Notes: generated by a model not told the origin, from the sequence alone. Counted from the stretch's first letter, positions 9,324-18,601 are shown. The stretch is DNA of 64,000 nt from Vibrio fluvialis (GCF_900460245.1 NZ_UHIP01000001.1:1426001-1490000), one strand, 5' to 3'. A program made the numbers and translations.

Positions 9324-9405
9324 GATAATACCTCGTAGGGAACAGTGGCGTTACCATGCAACGATTCGTTGCTGTGTGTGCTGAGTTAAATCAATAAAGC
9401 ACTCA

Positions 9406-9436
9406 AAAAAAAGGCCAGCTATCGTTGCTGGCCTTT
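9406..9436 (-). terminator. Terminator after the EAL gene
   Basis: On the minus strand AAGGCCAGC, a seven-base loop, GCTGGCCTT, then a long T run. It ends the EAL gene. The same stem arms recur in the terminator at 36221-36250. Confidence 0.85.
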
Positions 9437-9444
9437 GTAACAAT

Positions 9445-10986
9445 TTATTGAAAGCATTCGCATTCGTCAGGGTTATGATTGTCGCAACAACCGTTCATTT
9501 CTGCCAACGCATCCCGAAAAGAAAGTGGCTTAGCGTAGTAGTACCCCTGTTGGTACTGGACACCTTTTTCCATCAAGTAGCAAGATTGGGCTTGAGTCTC
9601 GACACCCTCTGCGACGATTTCAACATTCATTTGATGAGCTAAGTCGATGATAGCGTTGAGAACCGGAGCATTGACCGATTCAACACCGATAGTATCTACA
9701 AAACACTTATCGATTTTAAGGAAATCAAAGGAGATGTTTTGTAGTACCGACAGTGCGGTTCGGCCTGTACCAAAATCATCGATCGCCACCATAATGCCAT
9801 TTGCTCTCAGCTCGCGCAGGACTTCTTGACCTTGTTTGTCCAACAACTGACGTTCAGTGATTTCCGCAATCAGTTGCAAGTTAATGTCATCAAACGCTTT
9901 AGCATACTGTTTGAGCTTGTTTACGCATGCCGGGTCAAGCAAATAGGATGGGGGAATATTCACGCCAATTTGATAACGTTCGGTTAACTTCGCTTTAGAC
10001 CAATCATGAAGAATGCAGTCCAACACATAGTTCGTAAGTTTGTTGATCAAGCCAAACTCTTCCGCGATTGGAATAAAGTTATCCGGACGCACAAAGCCCA
10101 ACTTTGGGTTTACCCATCGCACTAACGCTTCAAACCCTTTTATTTCACATGGATGACTTCTTACAACTGGCTGATACGTCATAAACAACTCGCGTCGCTC
10201 CATACCTCTGCGCAGATCATCCACGAGCGTGGTGCGGCCGCTAAAAAAGAACAGCAGTATCGAAATCAAAATCGACACGGCGATTGATACGGGCAGTGCG
10301 CCGAGAATAAAAAACGTCAGACGATCAGACACATAATGATCACTGGCTTCCACCATCAGGGTGAAGCCGTATTGCTTTGAATGCTCAATAACACTGCGGT
10401 TCGAGCTTTCAAGGCTGCCATCGTACGGATAAACGCTGCGGTTGATTTCAAACGCCAGCTTTTCTATTCGATCATCGGTTCGATAACCGAGACGAGCTGC
10501 GATGTAGTTCTTATCGACTACAGAGATCACGCCACGCTTGGAGTTGCGATGATCGTTATCAATCACCAACAAGGTGCGCTTTTCGGGATCGCCTTCTAAA
10601 TCGAACAACACCACATTGGGCTTGATGTTGCCATCCGGATAGTAGCGACTGATGTCGCTACTGATCTCGCCGCGCTTGGACGAGCAGATGATGGAGCTGT
10701 TCTCCACTACCAACATCTCACGCAAGATACTTTCAAACAGCAAATCGCTCTGCAGTTTGTCACATGTGCGTGGGTTATAGAGCGCTTTTTCGTTCTCGCT
10801 ACGGAGTTCATTAATGATGACTTCAATCCGTGACACGTAGGAATTGGCGATGTTGGTTAAATTACTATCAACATTTTCCATTCCTGCGCGGTACGCGGCA
10901 GAAATCACGATGGGTAAGGGCAATAACACAATTGCCAAAGCACGCTTCATCCACTGAAATTGCTGTTTGGAAAGTCGTCTTAGCAT
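9445..10986 (-). CDS. CSS-motif EAL-domain cyclic-di-GMP phosphodiesterase
   Basis: 513-aa inner-membrane protein. A helix at about residues 15-34 precedes a periplasmic CSS-motif domain (C101-S102-S103, second conserved Cys at 75). A second helix (about 224-248) leads to a cytoplasmic EAL domain. The catalytic motif EAL is intact (286-288), with NIPP, EITER, DDFGTG (403-408), EGVET and QGYYYAKPL, so it should hydrolyse c-di-GMP. In the CSS family the paired periplasmic cysteines sense redox state through DsbA/DsbB. The C-terminal tail carries four cysteines (GCCDNHNPDECECFQ), which is unusual. Monocistronic. Confidence 0.92.
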   Translation of the reverse strand: MLRRLSKQQFQWMKRALAIVLLPLPIVISAAYRAGMENVDSNLTNIANSYVSRIEVIINELRSENEKALYNPRTCDKLQSDLLFESILREMLVVENSSIICSSKRGEISSDISRYYPDGNIKPNVVLFDLEGDPEKRTLLVIDNDHRNSKRGVISVVDKNYIAARLGYRTDDRIEKLAFEINRSVYPYDGSLESSNRSVIEHSKQYGFTLMVEASDHYVSDRLTFFILGALPVSIAVSILISILLFFFSGRTTLVDDLRRGMERRELFMTYQPVVRSHPCEIKGFEALVRWVNPKLGFVRPDNFIPIAEEFGLINKLTNYVLDCILHDWSKAKLTERYQIGVNIPPSYLLDPACVNKLKQYAKAFDDINLQLIAEITERQLLDKQGQEVLRELRANGIMVAIDDFGTGRTALSVLQNISFDFLKIDKCFVDTIGVESVNAPVLNAIIDLAHQMNVEIVAEGVETQAQSCYLMEKGVQYQQGYYYAKPLSFRDALAEMNGCCDNHNPDECECFQ

Positions 10987-11143
10987 AATGTGAGTAATGT
11001 TTCTGTCTCAAATGTAATACAAATAATCAAATAGTTGCACAGTATAAGTGAACATCCTCAGATTAAGAAGGGATATCGCAAAGTAATTGCACAAAATTTG
11101 CACTGTCAGCGTTGTGTAGGGATAAAACTGTTAATAACAATCG

Positions 11144-11161
11144 TGTAACACAATTATTACC
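11144..11161. promoter_or_regulatory. Weak TyrR-box-like site
   Basis: TGTAAC-N6-ATTACC, resembling the TyrR consensus TGTAAA-N6-TTTACA with a degenerate right half. Located 294 bp before hpd. Tentative. Confidence 0.25.
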
Positions 11162-11313
11162 CTGTACGAATTTATATACTGTTTTCTCCTCTTCTTCTGA
11201 TTATTGATGCTTGCCGAATGCAATTAAATTTTTTCTATTTTTCAATGAATAATGATGTGTTCTGTGTTGTTACAGCGAGTCGAATGAAGCAAAAACCATC
11301 GATGATTCTGAAA

Positions 11314-11331
11314 TGTAATTAATTTGTTACA
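11314..11331. promoter_or_regulatory. TyrR-box-like site upstream of hpd
   Basis: TGTAAT-N6-GTTACA: both halves keep five of six TyrR consensus bases with correct spacing. It lies 124 bp before the hpd start. Control of a tyrosine-breakdown operon by TyrR is biologically reasonable but inferred. Confidence 0.4.
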
Positions 11332-11454
11332 CCTATTCCGGTCGACAGATCAGAGGCAATTATTAACACGGCTATTCCAATTTGGGACGCGATCATCCAG
11401 TTTTATAACAAACACTTAACAACGAACGTGATGATCGAACTGAAGGAGTAGAGC

Positions 11455-12528
11455 ATGAGCGCCAACATCAACCCACTGGGCACAGATGGCTTTGAATTTG
11501 TCGAATATACGGCAGCAAGTACCAAAGGTATTGAAGACTTAAAACAGCTGTTTTCCTCGCTAGGGTTTGCCGAGATTGCCAAACATCGCTCTAAAGAAGC
11601 GTGGTTGTATCGTCAGGGTGACATCAACTTTATCGTCAATGCCCAGCCGCGCAGCCAGGCTGAAGCCTTTGCCAAAGTCCATGGCCCATCCGTATGCGGC
11701 ATGGCTTTTCGTGTCAAAGATGCCGCGTCTGCGCTTAAACATGCGTTAAACAACGGCGCAGAAGAGTACAAAACCGAAATCGGCCCGATGGAACTCAGTA
11801 TTCCGGCGATTTACGGCATTGGCGAAAGCTTGTTGTACTTTGTCGACCGCTACGGCGATCGCAGCATTTACGATGTCGATTTCCATTTCTATGACGATGC
11901 CGCCGCGCGCATGCAACAAGCGCAAGCTGGCCTGATGGAAATTGACCACCTGACGCACAACGTCAAACAGGGCCACATGGATACTTGGTCTGGCTTTTAT
12001 GAGCGCATCGGTAACTTCCGTGAGATTCGTTACTTCGATATCGAAGGGAAACTCACCGGGCTGGTAAGCCGTGCAATGACTGCGCCGTGTGGCAAAATCC
12101 GTATTCCGATCAATGAATCCTCGGACGACAAATCACAGATTGAAGAGTTCATTCGTGAATACAACGGGGAAGGCATTCAGCACATTGCACTGAGCACCGA
12201 CGACATCTACCAAACCGTGCGCACGCTACGCGAACGTGGCATGGACTTTATGCCGACACCGGATACTTACTATGAGAAAGTCGATGCGCGCGTTGAAGGG
12301 CATAGCGAGAATGTCGATGAGCTCAAAGCGTTGCGTATTCTGATTGACGGCGCGCCGATGAAAGACGGCATTCTGCTGCAAATCTTTACCCAAACCGTGA
12401 TTGGCCCGGTGTTCTTTGAAATCATTCAACGTAAAGGCAATGAAGGCTTTGGAGAAGGCAACTTCAAAGCGCTGTTTGAATCGATTGAAGAAGATCAGAT
12501 TCGTCGAGGAGTACTGAGCGATGCATAA
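11455..12528 (+). CDS. hpd: 4-hydroxyphenylpyruvate dioxygenase
   Basis: 357-aa Fe(II) dioxygenase turning 4-hydroxyphenylpyruvate into homogentisate, the second step of tyrosine degradation. Two vicinal-oxygen-chelate halves are visible. The iron ligands are the His in MEIDHLTHNVKQG, the His in EGIQHIALSTDDI and the Glu in GPVFFEIIQRKG, with the C-terminal closing helix NEGFGEGNFKALFES. ATG at 11455 has AAGGAG seven bases upstream. It is first in the hpd-hmgA-fahA-maiA operon and overlaps hmgA by 8 bp. Loss of hmgA with hpd active gives pyomelanin in Vibrio (established). Confidence 0.96.
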   Translation: MSANINPLGTDGFEFVEYTAASTKGIEDLKQLFSSLGFAEIAKHRSKEAWLYRQGDINFIVNAQPRSQAEAFAKVHGPSVCGMAFRVKDAASALKHALNNGAEEYKTEIGPMELSIPAIYGIGESLLYFVDRYGDRSIYDVDFHFYDDAAARMQQAQAGLMEIDHLTHNVKQGHMDTWSGFYERIGNFREIRYFDIEGKLTGLVSRAMTAPCGKIRIPINESSDDKSQIEEFIREYNGEGIQHIALSTDDIYQTVRTLRERGMDFMPTPDTYYEKVDARVEGHSENVDELKALRILIDGAPMKDGILLQIFTQTVIGPVFFEIIQRKGNEGFGEGNFKALFESIEEDQIRRGVLSDA

Positions 12529-13657
12529 GTGGATGACCTTCCCGCACCGGGAAGGGGTATGCTCTAAACAGGCGCATGCCGATTTCCCGAGTGACGCAAT
12601 TTATGAACGTGAAGCGGGCCGCAGCGGTTTCTTCGGCCCGGCGGCACACTTCCATCATCAACATGCCCCAACGGGTTGGATCGAGTGGGAGGGCGAACTG
12701 CGTCCACGCGCGTTTAACTTCAACCATGTTGCCGAAGCCTCTCAGCTTTCGCCTTGGTTTGTGCCGCACTTGCTGCACAACCAGGATGTAAAAGTTCGAG
12801 TATGGAAGCTGGCGCAGCCGATGGAGTGCCTGGTACGCAACGCCGATGGTGACGACTTGCTTTTTGTTCATCAGGGCAAAGCGGATTTGTACTGCGATTA
12901 CGGCCACATGAGCATCAGTGAAGGGGATTACGTGTTGATCCCGCGTTCGACCAACTGGCGTTTAGAACCGCAAGAGCCGCTATTTCTGCTGATGATTGAA
13001 AACACCGATGCGGCGTATACGCTGCCGGAAAAAGGCATTGTCGGCAATCACGCGGTGTTTGATCCTGCCGTGTTGGAAGTGCCAAGCATCAATGACGAGT
13101 TCAAAGCGCAGTATTCCGAGCAGCAAACACAGGTTCAGGTCAAACGCCATGAACAGGTGAGTGTGATTACCTATCCGTTTAACCCCTTGGATGCGATTGG
13201 CTGGCACGGTGATTTGGCGGTGGTCAAACTCAACTGGCGCGACATTCGCCCGTTGATGTCGCATCGCTACCATTTGCCGCCGTCTGCGCACACGACGTTT
13301 GTCGGTGCTGGTTTTGTGGTGTGTACGTTTGTGCCACGCCCGATTGAAAGTGACCCGGGCGCGCTCAAAGTGCCGTTCTACCACAACAACGATGATTACG
13401 ATGAAGTGCTGTTCTACCACGCTGGTGATTTCTTCAGCCGTGACAATATCGAAGCGGGTATGGTGACTTTCCACCCAGCCGGCTTTACCCACGGCCCGCA
13501 TCCGAAAGCGTTTAAAGCCGGAATGGAATATAAGAAAAAATTCACCGATGAAGTGGCTGTGATGATCGATACTCGTCATGCGCTACAGTTTGGTGAAGCG
13601 GCGCAGAAGGTGGAAAACCGCGAGTACGTCTACAGTTGGAAAGAAGTCAAAGAATAA
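12521..13657 (+). CDS. hmgA: Homogentisate 1,2-dioxygenase
   Basis: 378-aa cupin-type Fe(II) ring-cleavage enzyme producing 4-maleylacetoacetate. It carries the cupin metal-site region FYHNNDDYDEVLFYHAGDF and the downstream HPAGFTHGPHP histidine cluster. It is shorter than eukaryotic HGO (about 440 aa) but matches the compact bacterial form. The start is coupled to the end of hpd (8-bp overlap, CGAGGAG upstream), and fahA follows after 9 bp. Confidence 0.93.
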   Translation: MHKWMTFPHREGVCSKQAHADFPSDAIYEREAGRSGFFGPAAHFHHQHAPTGWIEWEGELRPRAFNFNHVAEASQLSPWFVPHLLHNQDVKVRVWKLAQPMECLVRNADGDDLLFVHQGKADLYCDYGHMSISEGDYVLIPRSTNWRLEPQEPLFLLMIENTDAAYTLPEKGIVGNHAVFDPAVLEVPSINDEFKAQYSEQQTQVQVKRHEQVSVITYPFNPLDAIGWHGDLAVVKLNWRDIRPLMSHRYHLPPSAHTTFVGAGFVVCTFVPRPIESDPGALKVPFYHNNDDYDEVLFYHAGDFFSRDNIEAGMVTFHPAGFTHGPHPKAFKAGMEYKKKFTDEVAVMIDTRHALQFGEAAQKVENREYVYSWKEVKE

Positions 13658-13666
13658 GGACAGACA

Positions 13667-14704
13667 ATGAAGTTAGCGACGCTGAAAAATCATACCCGTG
13701 ACGGGCTGCTTGTGGTCGTCAGCCGCGATTTAACCAAATGCATCGCAGTACCGGATGTTGCTGAAAACCTGCAGCAAGCGCTGGATAACTGGAGCATAAC
13801 GGAGCCGATGCTCGATGAAGTGTACCAGGCGCTGAATGATGGTGAACTGTATAACGAAATGGATTTTGACCCGACGCTGTGCGAATCACCCTTACCACGC
13901 GCGTATCAATGGGCCGACGGTTCTGCATACGTTAATCACGTGGAGTTGGTGCGTAAAGCGCGCGGCGCAGAAATGCCGCCAAGCTTCTGGACTGATCCGC
14001 TGATGTATCAGGGTGGCTCGGATACCTTCCTCGGCCCTAAAGACGATATCTTGATGGAAAGTGAAGCGTGGGGCATCGATTTTGAAGGTGAGGTGGCGGT
14101 GATCACCGACGATGTGCCGATGGGCGCAGATGCGGAACAAGCGGCGCACGCCATTCGTCTGATTATGTTGGTCAATGACGTGTCATTGCGCGGCCTGATT
14201 CCCGGCGAACTGGCCAAAGGGTTCGGCTTTTTCCAATCCAAACCGTCTTCGGCGTTTTCGCCAGTGGCTGTCACGCCCGATGAGCTGGGCGAACACTGGG
14301 ATGGTGGCAAGGTGACGCTGCCGCTGCTGTCTACCTATAACGGCGAGCCGTTTGGCTGCCCGAATGCGGGGGTGGACATGACGTTTGAATTTCCACAGTT
14401 AGTCGCACACGCGGCGAAAACCCGCCCGTTAGGCGCTGGCGCGATCATTGGTTCGGGCACGGTGTCGAATAAGCAAGGCACCGATTTTGGCACCTCGATT
14501 ACTGAAGGGGGCGTTGGTTATTCCTGCATTGCGGAAGTGCGCATGATCGAGACCATACGCGATGGTCAGCCGGCAACGCAGTTTATGAAGTTTGGCGACA
14601 CCATCAAACTCGACATGCTTGATAGCGACGGTCAAAGTATCTTTGGCAGCATTGAGCAGCGCGTGGTGCAATATTTGCCGCCCAAGCAGGTGATTCATGG
14701 GTGA
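13667..14704 (+). CDS. fahA: Fumarylacetoacetate hydrolase family protein
   Basis: 345-aa FAH-fold hydrolase that should cleave 4-fumarylacetoacetate to fumarate and acetoacetate, the last step of the pathway. Metal-binding acids are seen in WGIDFEGEVAVITDD, with the later motif GAGAIIGSGTVSN. ATG at 13667 with AAGGA. It overlaps the isomerase gene by 8 bp. The family also includes other acylpyruvases; operon position settles the role. Confidence 0.92.
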   Translation: MKLATLKNHTRDGLLVVVSRDLTKCIAVPDVAENLQQALDNWSITEPMLDEVYQALNDGELYNEMDFDPTLCESPLPRAYQWADGSAYVNHVELVRKARGAEMPPSFWTDPLMYQGGSDTFLGPKDDILMESEAWGIDFEGEVAVITDDVPMGADAEQAAHAIRLIMLVNDVSLRGLIPGELAKGFGFFQSKPSSAFSPVAVTPDELGEHWDGGKVTLPLLSTYNGEPFGCPNAGVDMTFEFPQLVAHAAKTRPLGAGAIIGSGTVSNKQGTDFGTSITEGGVGYSCIAEVRMIETIRDGQPATQFMKFGDTIKLDMLDSDGQSIFGSIEQRVVQYLPPKQVIHG

Positions 14705-15344
14705 ACGTAAACTCTACGGCTACTGGCGATCATCAGCGGCGTATCGGGTTCGTATTGCACTCAATCTCAAAGGACTCGAATATACACACTGTCCGGTGCA
14801 TCTGGTTAAAGAGGGCGGCGAGCAGCACAGCGCCGCCTACCATCAGTTAAACCCCAGTGAGTTAGTGCCGACCTTGGTTGATGATGGTGTGACATTGTCA
14901 CAATCTCTGGCCATCATCGAATACTTGGATGATGTGTATCCACAAATGCCGTTGATCCCGAGAAGTGGCCACAAGAAATATCAGGTGTTGTCGCTGGCGC
15001 ATGATATTGCGATGGACATCCATCCCATCAACAACCTGCGTGTCTTGCAGTATCTGAGCAACGAACTTGCTGTGAATGATGAGCAAAAAGCCGAATGGTA
15101 TCGTCACTGGGTTCAGGTCGGGTTTGCTGCCTTTGAAGAGAAACTCAACACGCGCGCCGGGGCGTTTTGTGTCGGCGATGAACTGTCGTTGGCGGATGTG
15201 TGTTTGGTGCCGCAGGTATACAACGCCGAACGTTTCAGCGTGGATATGACGCCGTATCCACAAATTCAACGCATCACCCAATCCTTACGTGCGATACCCG
15301 GATTCATCAAAGCGGAACCGGAGAATCAGCCTGACGCGCAATGA
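14697..15344 (+). CDS. maiA: Maleylacetoacetate isomerase (zeta-class GST)
   Basis: 215-aa glutathione-dependent cis-trans isomerase converting maleylacetoacetate to fumarylacetoacetate. The zeta-class N-terminal motif SSAAYRVRIALNLKG (family SSCSxRVRIAL-type) is complete. The QSLAIIEYLDD glutathione-binding stretch and an all-alpha C-terminal domain follow. It is the last gene of the homogentisate operon. The start ATG lies inside the end of fahA. Confidence 0.94.
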   Translation: MGERKLYGYWRSSAAYRVRIALNLKGLEYTHCPVHLVKEGGEQHSAAYHQLNPSELVPTLVDDGVTLSQSLAIIEYLDDVYPQMPLIPRSGHKKYQVLSLAHDIAMDIHPINNLRVLQYLSNELAVNDEQKAEWYRHWVQVGFAAFEEKLNTRAGAFCVGDELSLADVCLVPQVYNAERFSVDMTPYPQIQRITQSLRAIPGFIKAEPENQPDAQ

Positions 15345-15485
15345 TGTCTTAACTCTAAGCTTGGCTCAGAAATAACCATTCATGAATAAGGGTTTAGTTG
15401 CATTAGGATGATACGAATCCCATAATGAACGCACTATGTGTCAGGTGGCCATGCGTCATCTGACCATCATTATGGGGATTTAGAT

Positions 15486-16400
15486 GTGCTTACTGCCATT
15501 AAAACGCTGCACAGCAAACTGTTTGAACTGGAAAAATGGCGCATAGGGATAGTGCATCAGAGCCTCAGTGAGATACTGAACTCGGGCGTTCAGCCAACCA
15601 ATATCGAGTGGTTTAACTGCCATCGTTACGACTTTGTTGCTGATCCATTCTTATTTACTCTCGATGATCAACTCTACCTCGCGTGTGAAGTCTTTGATTA
15701 CCTGCGCGGTAAAGGCAAACTCAAATGTTTCGATTTAGCGGGGAGAGAATACCCATTTTTTGAGGCCATCAATGCATTGGGCGGCCACAAATCGTATCCG
15801 TTGATCGTAGAACATGGCGGTGAATACTACGCCATTCCCGAAACCAGTGATCGCCACGAAGTCGCGCTTTATCGGTTTGACCGGGAAAGCGAACAATTCC
15901 TTTGGCATCAGGCGTTATTAAGTGATGGTGACTATGTCGACACATCATTAGTCGAATATGAAGGGCATTGGTATCTGTTCACTTCCGGCGCCCGCGATCC
16001 GTTCACACAGAGATTGTTTGTCGCCGATGAGTTTGCCGGCCCCTATCACGAACACCCACAATCACCGATATGCCGCAACATTTGCGGTGGACGTAATGGC
16101 GGTGCGATCGTGTCACTTGACAATCAGTACTATCGACTTGGTCAGAACTGCGATGGTGCGTATGGCAAGAGCTTGCTGGTGATGCAGATTAACACGCTCA
16201 CGCCGACTCAATACGCAGAATCTGTCTTCAATGAAATTCATGCCGTTGAACCTTACGTCGATGGCATACACACCTTATCGTATTGCGAAGGTGTAACCGT
16301 TATCGACGCAAAAGTTCACACCTATTACTTGCCCAATCTGGTAAAGAAAATGGTATTTAAATTAATGGAACGTTTTGATATTGAACGCCACTATGATTAA
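15486..16400 (+). CDS. GINT1_N-like beta-propeller protein, function unknown
   Basis: About 304 aa. The layout of repeated blades (FVADPFLF, HKSYPLIVEHGGEYYAIPE, YVDTSLVEYEGHWYLFTSG, NGGAIVSLDNQYYRLGQ) matches the five-bladed propeller domain named after the N-terminus of plant glucosamine inositolphosphorylceramide transferase, related in fold to GH43/GH68 enzymes. In bacteria this domain is usually joined or adjacent to glycosyl- or formyl-transferases; here it stands alone. No signal peptide. I prefer GTG 15486 with GGGGA upstream; the frame is open to GTG 15438, whose extra 16 residues look non-coding. Cell-surface glycan work is a guess. Confidence 0.65.
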   Translation: MLTAIKTLHSKLFELEKWRIGIVHQSLSEILNSGVQPTNIEWFNCHRYDFVADPFLFTLDDQLYLACEVFDYLRGKGKLKCFDLAGREYPFFEAINALGGHKSYPLIVEHGGEYYAIPETSDRHEVALYRFDRESEQFLWHQALLSDGDYVDTSLVEYEGHWYLFTSGARDPFTQRLFVADEFAGPYHEHPQSPICRNICGGRNGGAIVSLDNQYYRLGQNCDGAYGKSLLVMQINTLTPTQYAESVFNEIHAVEPYVDGIHTLSYCEGVTVIDAKVHTYYLPNLVKKMVFKLMERFDIERHYD

Positions 16401-16448
16401 GTGCTATTAAGCTAACGCTGAGCAAAACAAGGGAGCGGCAAGCGGAGT

Positions 16449-17015
16449 ATGTCTTTAGAACAATTGATTGCGGATTACGGCTATTTGGCCATTGCTGTCG
16501 GTACCTTTTTTGAAGGGGAAACCATTCTGGTTTTGGGCGGCTTTGCGGCGCATCGCAGTTATCTCGAATTGCCGTGGGTTATTGCATGCGCGTTTGCTGG
16601 CACCTTATTTGGCGACCAACTCTATTACTATATTGGTCGTATCAAGGGCAAACAGGCGTTAGCCAAGCGGCCGCATTGGGAGGAAAAATCCCGGCGCGTG
16701 TTCGAATTGCTGGATAAGCACCAGATCTTATTGATCCTCGGGTTTCGCTTTCTCTACGGTCTGCGCACCGTCACGCCATTTTTAATTGGGGCGAGTAAAG
16801 TACCACCGCTGCGTTTTCTGATTTTTAATGTCATCGGCGCCGCGTTTTGGGCGATAACCGTTGGGGTGCTCGGTTATTTGTTTGGCAATACGTTGGAAAT
16901 CATCATCGGCGATATCAAACATTATGAGATACAGGCGTTTGCCTTGATCGCATTCGGTGGGGTGGTGGCTTGGTTGTTGCGCCATCGCAGAAAACGATCG
17001 CGCGATTCAGAGTAA
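16449..17015 (+). CDS. DedA-family (VTT domain) membrane protein
   Basis: 188-aa polytopic inner-membrane protein. The N-terminal re-entrant region YGYLAIAVGTFFEGETILVLGGFAA, GDQLYYYIGRIKG and the conserved FRFLYGLRTVTPFLIGASK stretch with its key arginine are hallmarks of DedA proteins. Family members act as proton-dependent lipid-carrier flippases (undecaprenyl phosphate, phosphatidylethanolamine) and affect membrane potential and peptide resistance. Which lipid this one handles cannot be told. A basic C-terminal tail (RHRRKRSR) faces the cytoplasm. Confidence 0.88.
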   Translation: MSLEQLIADYGYLAIAVGTFFEGETILVLGGFAAHRSYLELPWVIACAFAGTLFGDQLYYYIGRIKGKQALAKRPHWEEKSRRVFELLDKHQILLILGFRFLYGLRTVTPFLIGASKVPPLRFLIFNVIGAAFWAITVGVLGYLFGNTLEIIIGDIKHYEIQAFALIAFGGVVAWLLRHRRKRSRDSE

Positions 17016-17020
17016 ACATA

Positions 17021-17053
17021 AACGCCCTTGGTTTGTTACCAAGGGCGTTTTCG
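17021..17053. terminator. Bidirectional terminator between dedA-like and CPBP genes
   Basis: AACGCCCTTGGT, TTGTT, ACCAAGGGCGTT: 12-bp perfect stem. It is followed by TTTCG on the plus strand and flanked by A-rich sequence that can serve the convergent gene. Confidence 0.85.
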
Positions 17054-17884
17054 TTAGCGCGCCAAAACCGGATAAGTAAAGAAAACAAGATGAGTGAGAT
17101 TAAACAGAAAGTGGAAAGCCACCGCTACCCATAACCGGCCACTGAAATGAAACGCCAAACCATAACCCAGGCCTGCCAGCGCAGCAAATACCACCAACAA
17201 AATGCCGCCGGATAAATGAGCTAAGCCAAATAGCACGCTAGCGGCGACGATACCAAAGATTGCGCCGCCGACATGCGTCAGCGTTTGTTGAATTAAGCCT
17301 CGAAACAGGGCTTCTTCCACCATGCAAGTGAGCAGCAGGTTGTTGAGCGCAAACAGCCACAACCAGTCCGGTAGCGAAAACTCGGGTTTCAGAGCGCCTA
17401 AAAACCAAGCGACCAACAACAACCCGAGCAGCGGTGGCAGAACAAACAGCGTATTACGCCAATGAGGCGGCGCCTGCGTACCCAGCAAAGACGGAAAAGC
17501 CAGCCACAGGGCAAAAAATACCAAGGGTTTGTCAATATTGAGATAGAGCGAAAATGGCGTGCTCATCGGCCCGGTCAGTACAGTATTGAGTACTTTGGTA
17601 TTACCAAAGCCGGGCAGGGCGTGAACCATCAACGCCACGCACCATAGCAGCAACAGTGTCCAAGCCAGGTTTTTCACATAACCTGATAACTTAGGGATAG
17701 CGTAACCCAATCCGAGTCCGGCAACACTGATGGCCAACGCGAGCGTCGTCAGTTTATCGACCATCCAGGCTCCGCCAAGCGCCACAGCCAATAAGGTTAA
17801 CGTTGCATTGCGTTGTTTGAAAAGCGCAGGAAGAACAGCGAGCATCAAAGGGATCCAAATCCATAGCGAGCTATTAGTAATCAT
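17054..17884 (-). CDS. CPBP-family intramembrane metalloprotease
   Basis: 276-aa, about eight-helix membrane protein of the CAAX protease/bacteriocin-processing (Abi) family. The three family motifs are present: the EE of MVEEALFRGLIQQ, the FGLAHLSGG histidine motif and AFHFLFNLTH. I start at ATG 17884 with GGAAA upstream; the frame is open to 17947, but the extra 21 residues are polar and unlike a membrane protein start. Substrate unknown. Monocistronic, convergent with the DedA gene. Confidence 0.85.
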   Translation of the reverse strand: MITNSSLWIWIPLMLAVLPALFKQRNATLTLLAVALGGAWMVDKLTTLALAISVAGLGLGYAIPKLSGYVKNLAWTLLLLWCVALMVHALPGFGNTKVLNTVLTGPMSTPFSLYLNIDKPLVFFALWLAFPSLLGTQAPPHWRNTLFVLPPLLGLLLVAWFLGALKPEFSLPDWLWLFALNNLLLTCMVEEALFRGLIQQTLTHVGGAIFGIVAASVLFGLAHLSGGILLVVFAALAGLGYGLAFHFSGRLWVAVAFHFLFNLTHLVFFTYPVLAR

Positions 17885-18076
17885 ATTGATTTTCCATGTA
17901 TTTATAGAGGCGCATCGCGAGAAAGGCGGCGATTCTATGCAACTCATTCCGACAAACAGATTCTACCAGTCCTTGTTTGAACTCTTTTATTTGAAACAAT
18001 GTTTCAAATATCACTTTCTCGAGCTCAATATGAGAGTAATATAGGCAGCAGAAAAGACAAATAAAGGATCACACTT

Positions 18077-18565
18077 GTGTTTATTGGTAAGACTTCACAA
18101 CTTGAATTTGCGCAATGTTTATCTCCTAAACTGCTTCCTCTGATTCGCCAAGCGTTGGCTCAGCTCAACGAAGCGGAAAAGCACGGAGCGCCAATGGCGA
18201 CAGGCCGACACGATCTCGACGGTGACAATGCGTTCTTCTTCATCATGAACGATCACACACAATTGCTGGCTGAGCGTAAATCCGAGTGTCACCGCCGCTA
18301 TCTGGATGTGCAGATCCTGCTAGAGGGGCGCGAGACATTCGGCTACAGTCTGACGCCATTCAACGGGCTGGACGAAGACATGTTAGATGAGCGTGATTTG
18401 GCGTTCAGTGAACAGCTAAACGACGAGTTGTTCGTCTCAATTCAAGCCGGCGAATTCATCGTGTTTTACCCAGGGCAACCACACCGCCCGCTGATTGCGA
18501 CCGAAGATGAGCCGATGCCCGTGCGCAAAATGGTGATTAAGGTCGACAAAGCACTGTTTGCGTAA
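18077..18565 (+). CDS. YhcH/YjgK/YiaL-family protein (DUF386)
   Basis: 162-aa small cupin-like protein. Characteristic stretches are LAERKSECHRRYLDVQILLEG, FIVFYPGQPHRP and KMVIKVD. Relatives occur near sialic acid and sugar-acid genes and as the beta subunit partner of evolved beta-galactosidase; the biochemical role is mostly unproven. GTG at 18077 with AAAGGA upstream is the start. It stands alone between the CPBP gene and the ugp operon, ended by its own terminator. Confidence 0.85.
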   Translation: MFIGKTSQLEFAQCLSPKLLPLIRQALAQLNEAEKHGAPMATGRHDLDGDNAFFFIMNDHTQLLAERKSECHRRYLDVQILLEGRETFGYSLTPFNGLDEDMLDERDLAFSEQLNDELFVSIQAGEFIVFYPGQPHRPLIATEDEPMPVRKMVIKVDKALFA

Positions 18566-18601
18566 GTCATAAGATACCAATCATTGATGACCGTTGGATA
18601 G

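Larger units (their letters stand above)
10987..11454. other. Long intergenic region upstream of hpd
   Basis: 468-bp AT-rich region holding the divergent promoters of the EAL gene and the homogentisate operon. Two TyrR-box-like sites are listed separately. I see no terminator-bounded small RNA or ORF with a plausible ribosome site. Confidence 0.6.

Noticed and set aside
12980..13579. 199-aa minus-strand ORF inside hmgA
   Set aside because: His/Val/Arg-rich antisense translation of the dioxygenase; no domain or start signal.
15438..15485. Extended start of the GINT1_N-like gene
   Set aside because: The 16 extra residues (MSGGHASSDHH...) look non-coding, while GTG 15486 has GGGGA upstream.
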